A stretch of 64,000 nucleotides of DNA from Alitta virens. Lineage: Eukaryota > Annelida > Polychaeta > Phyllodocida > Nereididae. Made by a program: the position numbers and the translations under genes. Positions 26,801 through 36,920 of this stretch are shown one piece after another. Positions within the stretch are counted from its first letter, which is position 1. Each line of letters begins with the position of its first letter. The stretch lies in the NCBI GenBank assembly GCA_932294295.1, contig OW028574.1, forward strand, positions 31,380,145 through 31,444,144. Reading direction: 5' to 3'. Below the pieces are notes generated by a model that saw only the letters and a list, made by a program, of their open reading frames with translations, had not been told where the DNA came from and searched no databases.

Positions 26801-29204
26801 CACAACGACAGACAAGATATTTTCCTGGCAAACTCCAAGCACCCTGCAGTTGCACCTCTTGACCTCTGCCATGCCACCTTCGTCCTGATTTGAAGTCACT
26901 ATTACCCTCTATTACAGAAGAATCTGGTAATGATTCACAGAAATCCCAAGTTTGAGATCATGGAGGCCCGGACCTCAACTGCTTACCTCAACTGTGCTCA
27001 ATGTCTCAGTGGGCCTGATGCTTAGTCAGCTTGTAAACATGACCAGCTGCCAGAGACAGACGTAATGATGAGATATTAAGGCTTGGTGTCCACACCATGT
27101 GGTGGGGTCTTTTACTTGCCTCAACATAGACACCGAGTGCAAGGCACCCTCAAATTAAGTCACCTTTCTATTACGAACACCATATTGTGGGGTCTATTTC
27201 TATATATTATCCATTAATTTAACTAATTAAGGTCACGTCACTTTTAAGGGCCATTGCAAGTGATTATATGATTATTTCACGATCACCATTTGATGCATAA
27301 TGTACTCTCAAATGTTTGCACACACTTGGATAAATACATGTACACGTGTATACATTTACTTGTATATGAAACAAGGGTACTTGACAATGAGCCATATCTC
27401 AGCCATGAACTTGGGTTAAGGTCCAAAACATGTATACATATTGTGCATAGATCTATCGATATGTCAGACAGATATGCGTTTATTTTTAAATGCACACATA
27501 CCATGCATTATGTTCCCAAATGTTAACCTGCAGTGAGTTGGATCATTTCTTGATCCCTGTTACATATCACCCTCTACGTACCATAATTGATGAAGTAATT
27601 TAAGATGTTTCTAAGTGAATGGCCTGCAGCTATGCTGATGGAGGTTTCTTGGACACAATGAGTCTTTAGCGCCATAAATCACAATCCAATTGAGATGGTC
27701 GACTTCTGGTTGAATTAATGTAAACAAACTGCACAATCCCTGGATCCTTGAGTAATTACAAGCCGTTAACAGGTCGTAACTTTAGACTAAACCTTAAATT
27801 GAACCCTCAAAGGGTGTACAACGCAATGTAAGTGAGATATTTCGTGGTTCGTCTTATCTAAATGCACAGCGAACCATGAAAACATGAGTGATCTAGCTGT
27901 TGCGCCTGATCTCAGAGCAAGCTCACTGGCTGCATGGCAATCTATTTCAACTGCTTATGTCATACACGCGTGCGAGATAAACAGAGTTGAACAAGAGACT
28001 CCATGGTCACAGAGGCAAACAAATGTTCCTGCAACAGCTAATATTTCATTGTACCCACAAGGCCAATCGCCAGTGACAAAGTAACACTCCATAAATTAAC
28101 TACGCATGAAAAATGATGACCCCCATCAAAGCTACATGCATGCATTACACAATTAGGTCAGTGAATTAGGTCACACGACCCCGTTTTCTGTGTTTACATG
28201 CATTACATGGGCGACAGCATCATTATGTTTGCTCTAAGGACAATGTTAACTGGCCTATTTATAAAAATAATACTTTACGTAATTTCAATAGACAATAGAA
28301 TATCCTGGATGCGTGGGAATGCACGATCGCAACAGATCGACACGCCCAGTTATTGATGAAATTAATCTCAATTCAATAAAATTATGTCATGCTGATCACC
28401 AGCGATTTATCAAAGGATTACATATTATTTACTGGCATAATGCAAATAAAACCAAAGGATTTATCTTTGTTATGCAAGGCAAAAAAAAATCATGACTTAT
28501 TTCAACATCAAAATAGTTTTTGTATCATAATTTTATTTTTAGTACCTAGGTGAATTAAAAAAAAAAAAAAAAAACGTGACAGGATCAATAAAGTTTTGAT
28601 TCAACGTAAAACTAATATTTATGTTCGATAGTTCCCACCCAATCCACATTCACATTTTAATATCAGCTGTTGAAACCTCGATAATTGATTGAAAATTGAT
28701 TTAGAAAATAAAAAGCTTTTGCCAGATGCAAAGACCACAATAAAACATACCGCTTGTACTCCAGAACTTTGTATTTCATTAGAATTAAACTTTTCTCATT
28801 ATTCAGTATCACCGAGTAGTAAATGCAGGACTAAAACAGCCTGATGAGAACTGACATTAAATAAATAACTTTTCTTTTAAATTTAATCCAAGAAACTTAC
28901 TACTCTGATGATGAAACAAACTAGTTATAAAGTATAGGCCTACAGCTTCCTTTCTGTTATTGTAAATACAAATTTATTAAATAAATTCACTTCCCGACTA
29001 CCATCCTGAAACTTTATGTACAAGACAGTCAATTGTCAATATAAATTTAATTTTATTAATTAAATGATACAGTCTGATAATAAAATTGGAGAAAAGGTCC
29101 TACCTGGTGCTCGTAGCTCGCCCTGGGGAGCGAGCCCTGTGAATGATGATGCCAGTACGGGGTCGGTTGTTGCTCTGGGGTCCCGCGTTGGCTCTTTCTT
29201 GCAT
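17812..29204 (-). CDS. BAD-like: BAD-like BH3-only protein with three RxRxxS motifs
   Basis: Predicted pro-apoptotic BH3-only protein regulated by phosphorylation. Coding exons in transcript order are 29104-29204 (first exon, tentative), 22333-23063, 18372-18598 and 17812-18129. The last two junctions join in frame with consensus donors and acceptors. Starting at 29204 the product is 458 aa; starting at the ATG at 23059 it is 423 aa. In the 458-aa numbering, the BH3 is residues 329-347, with GRELRRISDEF differing from vertebrate BAD (GRELRRMSDEF) at one position. Ser339 in RRIS matches BAD's PKA site. Upstream lie RERVFSET (Ser286), RARTQSES (Ser297) and RDRCYSES (Ser319), each fitting the Akt/14-3-3 consensus RxRxxS. 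The N-terminal half has DSGYGTDS, a possible beta-TrCP degron, and acidic Ser clusters. After the BH3 comes GATWWQSIIQQF, reminiscent of BAD's Trp-rich tail, then an acidic C-terminus. There is no membrane anchor. BIM or BMF are the alternatives; the BH3 Ser favours BAD. Confidence 0.75.
19295..19310. repeat. Poly-G tract
   Basis: Run of 16 G in an intron of the BAD-like gene. A poly-C run lies nearby at 19520-19533. Confidence 0.95.
19520..19533. repeat. Poly-C tract
   Basis: Run of 14 C in an intron of the BAD-like gene. Confidence 0.95.
20335..20365. repeat. Perfect 31-bp palindrome
   Basis: Two 15-bp arms are exact reverse complements around one central base (left arm catggagtcactaga). 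The direct repeat ggtgagtgcat flanks it on both sides. Each arm carries gagtcac, an AP-1-like half. It lies in an intron of the BAD-like gene. Confidence 0.9.
21243..22211. mobile_element. Foldback/MITE-like element with about 60-bp inverted ends
   Basis: The left end (21243-21302) and right end (22152-22211) are reverse complements beginning GGTATGTTATAAAA, then GCTGACTGGACTCGCGGAC. The arms contain the iterated 9-mer ggactcgcg, with one more unit on the left. No transposase is visible. It sits in the intron between exons 2 and 3 of the BAD-like gene. Confidence 0.7.
21396..21570. repeat. Nested inverted duplication with poly-G and poly-C arms
   Basis: A G21 run plus tttgctga (21396-21424) and a 46-bp segment ending at about 21477 are both repeated in inverse orientation at 21500-21524 (tcagcaaa plus C17) and 21525-21570. 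The 46-bp copies look identical. Confidence 0.85.
23421..23450. promoter_or_regulatory. Pair of GTCACGTG E-boxes
   Basis: Two copies of gtcacgtg (23421-23428 and 23443-23450), 22 bp apart start to start, flank a GC-rich core about 360 bp upstream of the main BAD-like coding exon. They match USF and MiT/TFE sites and could mark an internal promoter. Function is inferred. Confidence 0.4.
24705..24910. promoter_or_regulatory. CpG-rich block in BAD-like intron 1
   Basis: A local island of CG dinucleotides (gcgcggcc, gcgcgcgc, acgcgcgtg) in otherwise AT-rich intron. It includes cacgtg and an E2F-like ttccccgccaaaa. It may be an alternative promoter; no exon can be fixed. Confidence 0.3.
25030..25080. 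repeat. GAAAGACA-type minisatellite
   Basis: About four tandem copies of an 8-mer of the form agaaagac degrade into GAAA repeats. Confidence 0.85.
25193..25471 (+). other. Unassigned 92-codon ORF
   Basis: An open frame in BAD-like intron 1. Its first part (KFTVSVYHVPNDEFDKFKEK) looks protein-like, but I do not recognise it and see no flanking exons. It could be a remnant of a transposon or retrocopy, or chance. Confidence 0.2.
25604..25621. repeat. Poly-C tract
   Basis: Run of 18 C in BAD-like intron 1. Confidence 0.95.
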
Positions 29205-29685
29205 CAATACTTTCTGGTTTGCAACGTTCGGTAAATCCACTCGTTACGCGACGAATGTAAGGTCAGGTCTGACTGAAACTGATCAACAAAAACACAAGCT
29301 TAAGTTTATAAGAGGAGGAGGAGACCACGTGTTGCTGATGCTGGGAGGTTGCCAGCAGCCTCATCCCGAAGCTGTTGGCATGACGACACAGCCCGATGAT
29401 GCACACACAGCTACACGGGCCATACACTGATGAGCGATGGGGAACTGTGTTAAAAAACAAACCCACTTCCCAGTAACATAAAACAACAGTCCTTTGAACT
29501 GATTGGGACTGATTCAAACTTATAAATCAACACCATTTTGTCAATCAGACCATCAGACTGCCATAGCTGATCAATACACATTGCTGATCACTTACATTGT
29601 AAACTTTAAGGAAGGGTTGTCAAAATGACTAGATGATAGTCATACAGGACTCGTACCCAACAAGTAGTCATACTGACTGCCTTAA

Positions 29686-30341
29686 GGGGGTTTCACACAT
29701 AGCCGGATCAGACGCCGGAGCGTCCCGGAGGACAACTCCGGAATACTCCCGCATACTCCGGGGAAAGCCGTGTAGACATCGTGTTCATGTCCGGGATTGT
29801 CCGGCATTGTCCGTCATTGTCCGGGGCGCCCTGGGACCACCTTGGGACTCCGGGGGAAAAAATTAAACATGTTTAATTTTTCATGCCGGAGTTCCCGGAG
29901 TAATTTAATCCGTGTGGATCCGTGTAGATCCGTGTAGATCCGTATAGACTCCCAATATACTCCGCCGATCTCCGGGAATCTCCGTATTGACTCCGGCATA
30001 TCTCCGGCTACATCCGGCGTCAACCGGGCATGAATATTTCGCCGCCATTAACGCCGGAGAGTACAAGGAGCAACACGGTTCCACACGAATGAACACGGTG
30101 TAAAGACCGGTGATATCCGCGAAGGCACCGTGAAAATCCGGTTCACTCCGCACTCTAAACGGGACAGTCGTGTTAGCTCCGTGTTGCTTCTTGTTGAGAC
30201 CGTATTGACATCGTGTACACATCGTCAAACATTTATTTTTTGTTGACATTTAACAGCTCTTTGATCCCGGAACCCACCGGAGGTAATAAAATGTTACTCC
30301 GGGACGCTCCGGCGTCTGATCCGGCTATGTGTGAAACCCCC
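29686..30341. mobile_element. MITE-like element with 43-bp inverted ends
   Basis: The left end GGGGGTTTCACACATAGCCG and the following 23 bases recur as reverse complement at 30299-30341. The interior is GC-rich and composed of tccg-containing iterations (tccgtgtaga units, cggag repeats). No ORF. The right flank TTTAGAGTGC is shared with the element ending at 59410. Confidence 0.8.
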
Positions 30342-32540
30342 TTTAGAGTGCCATGTATGACTACCCCTAGTCAGTTTGACGACCCTTTGTTTTGAGTGTA
30401 GTAGGCTAATTATTGTACCGTGGATGTCAATAGTTCGTCCAAGATTGAATTGACTAATATGTTAAGTTTCTTTTATAAATCTTCAATCAAGAAGCTTGGC
30501 TCCATGCATCAATCTGCAATAAGTCCCCAATAGACTGCCAATGCATGTAGAGGTTTGCGTTTTCTCCATTTATCCCACACCCCACAAGTGCAATGTCTTA
30601 ATGAGGGGTGCACGAGAGGAGAACAATAAGACACCCTGAACAATAAGCCTTAGTGGCTTTACGTGTAGTAACTTACTATCATGTATATGGCTGCAAAGAT
30701 GGCTGCCTAAAAGTAGTAAATGTCTCCAAAACTATGAGAGGTTTCCATTAAAAAATTATTAGTCAGTTGTAAGATTGCCATGGACAGTCTTCCTAATGTT
30801 TTCAGTTAACTGATATATATATATTAATATGGCTTGCTACAAACTGCTCTCGAGAAAGCTTTGTTCATAATGCCAAGTCTCTTACATTCTACAATACATG
30901 TATGTCATTTATAACGTGCACATGTGTCATAGTGTGAAAAAGTAGTTTAGTGCAAAATATATATTGCTGTTAATTACTTGAATATATACTTATAGGGAAT
31001 CTGGTGTAACTATATGGGTGATTGTTGAATTATGACCCTAGTTGTAGACCTGTTGAACACCTGATCCTTCTCACAACAGTAATGAAGTAATGTGATAAAT
31101 ATCACGACACATTATTCTGTGAGCGATATCTATCAAATGTAAGCCTCGCTGAGCCATCATGATTAAATTGGCACAAATTGAATGCATGAAATGAAAGCCA
31201 TGATCAGCGCATGATGAGACCCACTATCATCATGATCACTTCACAGGGTGAACACACAAGACTCGCTCACCCTATTGGGGTTACATGACCTGGATAATGG
31301 GGTAATTTGGTAACCCTTTTACAGCGCACTATTTACCAGCACATAACATAGAAAAACATTTAATTCAAATTTCGACTGATTTGCAAGCCAAGTGCATCTG
31401 TTTACTCCTTTACATAAAATAAGTCCAGGGCTCCAGTAAAATCATCGATCGAGCTCAACTTCATGACAATATTGAACCTTTTTTTTTCATAGTTTTATTT
31501 TTTATACGAGGGTACATAGAGATTAAAAACCATGGCCAATCCATAAATGGAGTGCTAAATATCGATTCTTAAGTACATATATGGGCTGTGACAAAATCAG
31601 CCAACCAGAAATTGTCCATCGAAGAGAATCCTGCCCTGGGATTTTCAAGCAAGTCAGAACAGGAGCTTAGTCACTAAAATTGAAGGCTACTCTGGTAGCT
31701 TGGGGATCTGAATTCAAGGCCTCGACTTATTTGTTTTAACAATGAAATAGCCCAGCTGCAAACTGGACATTTAAGTTTACAATTTTTAACTGAACATTTA
31801 AAATTTAATTTACTATCAATCCAGAGTCTTGGCAAATATAATTTAATGAAATGCAATACTTGCAACTCAGCAATACATATTGACTGCTTTTACCAGTTCG
31901 TAATTACGCTCAGGAAACACCTTAATAATAAATAATTCTTTAGTACTTTTAATGTGTAATTGCGGGTCTTGCTTACAAAAATATTGATAAACAAACGTTA
32001 TATACTGACATGTACTTTTAATACGAGTTAACTTAAAATTGCATTAAACACTTACTTCATTGAAATGTATCAAATTCATATGACCCATAGAACAATAATG
32101 ATGTCAGCAGAGGAACTGATAAGAGAAAATTTCCATCAACCAAAAACCTTATACCTGCCAGAGCGCACGGCAAATTACTAATGATCAAAATCTCCTGATA
32201 TCAAGTGCATTAATATATCTGAGAGCTCAGTGAAATGCCTTTCTGGCTTTACAACCACCAGGCACACGACCAACAACTGATCAGAAATGTTTGAGTAGTA
32301 ATCACTTAATTCTGCAACATTGCAGCATGATTGTACTCAAAAGAACAACAAACAGGATAATGATTAAGTGCATATTGAACATGCTCAGGACATCTTGGAT
32401 TACAAACAGAAAGGTGATACTACAGTTAGTTATTACATCACTATCATTCCAATCTACAGTAACTGTAATAAATATGTCAGGTCTACCAGAAGAAACAATA
32501 CAGTTCATTCTGTTACTAAATGGTCAATTGTGCCACCTTA

Positions 32541-32739
32541 TAATTTGGCCATGTAGTATTACTGGAAATTTATAACTTATCGGCATGTAATAGCTTTGAT
32601 TTCATAAAGTTAATTAAGTTCATTTTTAATGCAATAGATCCGCATTATGTAACATAATGATTTTCCCATGTTAGAATAGCTTTTAGTCAAAACTATTACT
32701 GGTAAAACTGATTAATAATCCCTACAATATGGCTGTAAT
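32541..32739 (+). repeat. Dispersed repeat, copy 1
   Basis: This segment, from the cggcatgtaatagc block to the ctgattaataatccctacaa block, is the reverse complement of 36487-36655 with scattered mismatches. The two copies may be the ends of one 4-kb element or two independent insertions. Confidence 0.75.
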
Positions 32740-32751
32740 TTCAGCAAGAAG

Positions 32752-32870
32752 TTTACTGTATATTTTACAGTAAATTATTGCTTCCTTGGCTTACAGTAAC
32801 TTACTGTAAAATCTACAATTAGACTACTGTAGAAAAACCTTACTGTAAATTTGACAGTAGTGTACAGTAT
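32752..32870. repeat. Cluster of TTACTGTAAA palindromes
   Basis: Several copies of tactgtaaa/tttacagta in both orientations, including a hairpin tttactgta-tatt-ttacagtaaa at 32752-32774. Probably part of a small palindromic transposon. Confidence 0.6.
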
Positions 32871-34254
32871 ATATTAAAGCAAATGCATTATACAATTGTA
32901 TTTTTCATTCACAGCGAAGAAAATGTAGTTTTGTAAGACACATGTCAGTGACTTCAATCACAGATCTGTGTCCACAAGTTAGAAAAGATGATATCACAGT
33001 CTTTTATGATAAAAAATTCAGTACGTTTAACACGTTTGCAAAAAATGAGCTGCCAGTCAGTTACTTTAGATTTTACAGTAAGCTTTTTACGGTGTAATGG
33101 AACAACACGAGTTAATATAATAATAAAATTACCACCTTCACATTCCTGCAGTGCACCTTTTATCATGTACCACTTCTTTACCAATCATCTAATATTTGTG
33201 TCAAATGAGCAACAAGCAACTTTTTTTGTAACTTCAAAGTTCAGGTTGTGACAACAAACAAGTCTTATTTGGTTGATCATCATCTCATATCTCGCCCAGG
33301 GCCAACACACGCCACTGCCAGAAGGTGGCGCTAATGAATTGGCACCAAATATGAAACTGAAGACATGTTCACAAGAAAACGTTGGCATGGAATTAAAAAA
33401 ATGACCAAAACTTCCATTAGCTGCTGCATTATTTCATGCTGCAAACCCGGGTTCTGCAATAAGGGTTTGCAACATGATATCTCTTGCACTGAAAACCCTT
33501 ACAGCATTAAGTAAAGAACCCCATTCCATCCGCAGCGCCATCCGAGACAGGTTCAATGAACTAATAGGCATTTGGCACGTTCAGCCCATAGCACCAAACA
33601 ATGCACAAGGATGATGGGCATTGTATAGGTGAGAACTTCCATCAATGAATTTCAAGAAGGTTTGCTTGCAATATGAACATCTTCCTGATACCTGGATTGG
33701 GCTGCTGCAGCTGCTGGATTAACCTGGATTCCAAGATGGACACCCTGTTACCCCACACAACCCACTGGGCATGTAAGCCCTCTAACTCCTTGCCCCTTGG
33801 GTAGGGTAACGTAGAGTAACCATGGGATACTAGGAGGGTTGTTGCCCCTTTGCTCCAAAGCAATTGGAACAATTGGCATAAAAGCCCAAGAGGGGTTAGG
33901 GCAACTTTTGTACCCCTCACTCAAGATTCAAGAATGATTGGATGAATTTCATGAGTGATGCTGCAGTTCCCTAGGGTTAGGCTCCTAGTCAGCAACATAG
34001 GTTAAGTTTGATTACATTTGATTTTATCATCAATCAAAATAACTCTAGAGGCCTATAGACACAATACATACACATCCTTGTTGAAAACGTTGTTCTTTTC
34101 CGTTTAAAACTGCAATATTATTAATTTTGGTCCATTGTTGGCTGAATCTTTGAACTGCATTAAAACATATGACCATTAGTCCATCCATATCACAGAACTG
34201 AGATATAGTTCCCTGATCCATATCTAACTGACTTTTAATTAAATAAAAGGGTTT

Positions 34255-34522
34255 AGTGCAGTATAGCGGAACCAAATTTATGCCCATATTTGGCTTCCAT
34301 TAAAACTGAATGTGGCAAACAATAAGAATTACATATGTGTAGACAACGGGGGTTTGGGGGTGGCTGCCCCAAGAAACAGCAAAAATAAACAATATTATCA
34401 CAGCCGCCCGTATGCTTGTGACGTCACGTATATTGAATTCAAGCATTTGACGTCATAGGCCTGGCAACGTCGCTTGTAAATATGGTCATACATTTTGGTC
34501 CGCTATAGATATCTACTGCACT
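34255..34522. mobile_element. 268-bp MITE carrying two CRE sites
   Basis: The ends are imperfect inverted repeats: AGTGCAGTATAGCGGAACCA on the left, and on the right TTTGGTCCGCTATAG, six extra bases, then TACTGCACT. The interior has two perfect TGACGTCA sites (34429-34436, 34448-34455). A related, probably truncated copy lies at 56208-56375, with the same tatagcgga and ggcagcccc blocks. Confidence 0.7.
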
Positions 34523-35387
34523 TTTTCCTTTACAATTAATTAATCATTGATGCTTTGCAATAATTGGGAATTTTTCATGACACTGGGTGATTACTAAGTT
34601 GGCACATATGGAAAAGTCATATCCATTAAATTTACATGGAATGGAAGGAACTCCTTTTCGAATGATTTGAAATCACCACCCACGACGGCAATCGAGAAAG
34701 CTGTGGGGAAGTCATGGGATACTTTTTAAAGGAAAACATAATATATATGTAATATAAATCACAGATCAAAGAAACACTTAGAAGAGTGGGGGAGGAAAAG
34801 GCGTGTAGCAAATACCTGACATGACCTACAAGGTCACAACCATTGTATTTCTGAAGATTGTAGTAAACAGTAGATTGCATTTTTGATGAACTGTTCAGAA
34901 TGTTATTTAATAATTATCAAATACAGCTTTCAGATAACTTGGATGGTTATAATGTTGGGAACAATTTGAATACAAATTCTGATGTCAGCAATTTATATAT
35001 ATTACCATATCTTATCTCCGGTTGTTAAAAAACAGATGTGAACACACCCAAGGTTAATTATAGTCAAGTGCTATGAATCAATCTGCAGAAAGTCGTCACA
35101 CCTACCACAGAATAGGTGCTACATAGATTATATTTACAATGCAAATGGAATTTCATTTGATATCAATGCTTGTATCAGCTAAAATCTTGGAAAAGGTACG
35201 ACGATAATACATTATAATGACTCAACTAATGTGATGTGAAACTTATCAGCTCAGCATGGTCTCTGTCCAGGGAGACATAATGATGAGATGATACCAGTAC
35301 TGAAACCATCCCATGCCTATCACAATGTCACATGCCTAATCGTATAACCATACCAAGGTCACCATCACTGCAATTTATGATGATTGC

Positions 35388-35455
35388 AAAGGATTCGAAT
35401 CTTGGACTAGCCAGGTATGGACGATCAGCCCTTAGCCACTGAACCATCCATGATC
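35388..35455 (-). repeat. tRNA-derived SINE head
   Basis: On the minus strand, tggttcagtggctaag (A-box-like) is followed about 30 nt later by agattcgaatcc (B box). The arrangement resembles tRNA but gives no good cloverleaf. Confidence 0.5.
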
Positions 35456-36486
35456 CAATACAGTGAATTATAATGTTTACCCCACATTAACTTACAACAA
35501 AAATCAATATTTACACCGAAAAGTGAATGGAATTCTGAGATCTATTACAACTCTTTAAAGTTTCTAACACAAACAAACCACTTTGGCAATAACAGATTCA
35601 TTAAAACTTGGAGGGAGGGCTACAAAATAAAGTGATCTGCCAAAGTATTGACGTCCCATTATAAGTACCGACACAACAGGAAACGTAGCAAACAAAAAGT
35701 ATCATGCATTCCATCTCTGCAAAAACTCCTTTAAAAACACTGGTAATTTCCACGTTATGGTTATTGAAGGTTACCATGCAGCAATGATTAATAGAGTTGT
35801 ACGAGTATTATTCTTTTCTGCAACTGATTACACCAGTTGTAAATATAAGACTTATGAGTGTATCATTGTGCATGAGCCAGTTCTCACACCCAAAGACAAC
35901 CTGAGAAAAAAAAAATCTGAAAAATCAAGAGCCACTGGGCCCACCCTTTGGGTAAATAAACAATCAAGCATTCTATGAGTGATACATCAATCATCATCAG
36001 ACACATACTTACGTAATCACTGATGCTGCCTCATCCCCCTATTTTTTGTAACATATGAGTGTACATGTGAATGTTCACCAGGTATCATGATAGTTCTGTC
36101 ATCTTGTTTAGCCTTGCCTGAGTTTACAACATCCAAAGCAGGGCGTCAAAATAAGCCAGCCCAGCACAACAAACATTGATGATAATGATTCAGCAGCTGA
36201 TCAGAGTGATCAATCCATGATGATCAATCATCACTTTAGAGCCATTGGACCCAGCAGCAGCAGCAGCACCTGTGATGGTATCTACCCACCTGGGAAAAGA
36301 ATGAATGAGCCCAGGCCCTTTTTATTTCTACACACCATAATGGTTCGCAATCAGGCTAGATTAATATCCATTGTAACCCTGCCATGTACTTTATTAACAA
36401 AAAGTTACACCAGCGTCCCAGTCCAAATGAAAAATTTAAAAAAAAAGAAAAAAAAGTTCACTTCTGTCAAATTAATCTGCCTCACT

Positions 36487-36655
36487 TTGGCCATTGTAGG
36501 GATTATTAATCAGTTTTACCAGTAATAGTTTTGACTAAAAACCATTCTTACACGGAAAATCTTTGTTATATAATGCGGATCTATTGCATTAAAAATGAAC
36601 TTTATGAAATCAAAGCTATTACAAGCCGATAAGTTATAAATTTCCAGTAATACTA
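36487..36655 (-). repeat. Dispersed repeat, copy 2 (inverted)
   Basis: Reverse complement of 32541-32739, followed directly by the foldback at 36656-36797. Copy 1 has only a collapsed version of that foldback's outer ends. Confidence 0.75.
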
Positions 36656-36797
36656 CATGGCCAAATTTGCCACGTGCGTTTTCCATGAAAAGGATAAACG
36701 CATGGTTTTTTAGCTAATTATAATGAGGCAAGAAACCATGCATTTTCCATGTGTTTATCCAAACGCATGGAAAACGCACGTGGCACAATTGGCCATG
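36656..36797. repeat. 142-bp foldback hairpin
   Basis: The outer arms (32 bp, two mismatches) contain gccacgtgcgttttccatg. The inner ggataaacgcatgg pairs with ccatgtgtttatcc. Only a short unpaired centre remains. Confidence 0.85.
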
Positions 36798-36854
36798 TAC
36801 TAATATTGAATATTATAAATTCAACCATGGTTGGCACAGTGCACTGGGAAACAG

Positions 36855-36920
36855 CAGTGTGGCCCAGTGGTTAAGATGCTGACATCTTCCTCCAGTCTTG
36901 GGTTCGATTCTAGGCCACTG
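36855..36920 (+). repeat. tRNA-derived SINE head
   Basis: An A-box-like tggcccagtggttaag is followed by the B-box ggttcgattct at 36901. The ends tggcc and ggcca can pair, but the anticodon arm is degenerate. Confidence 0.55.
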
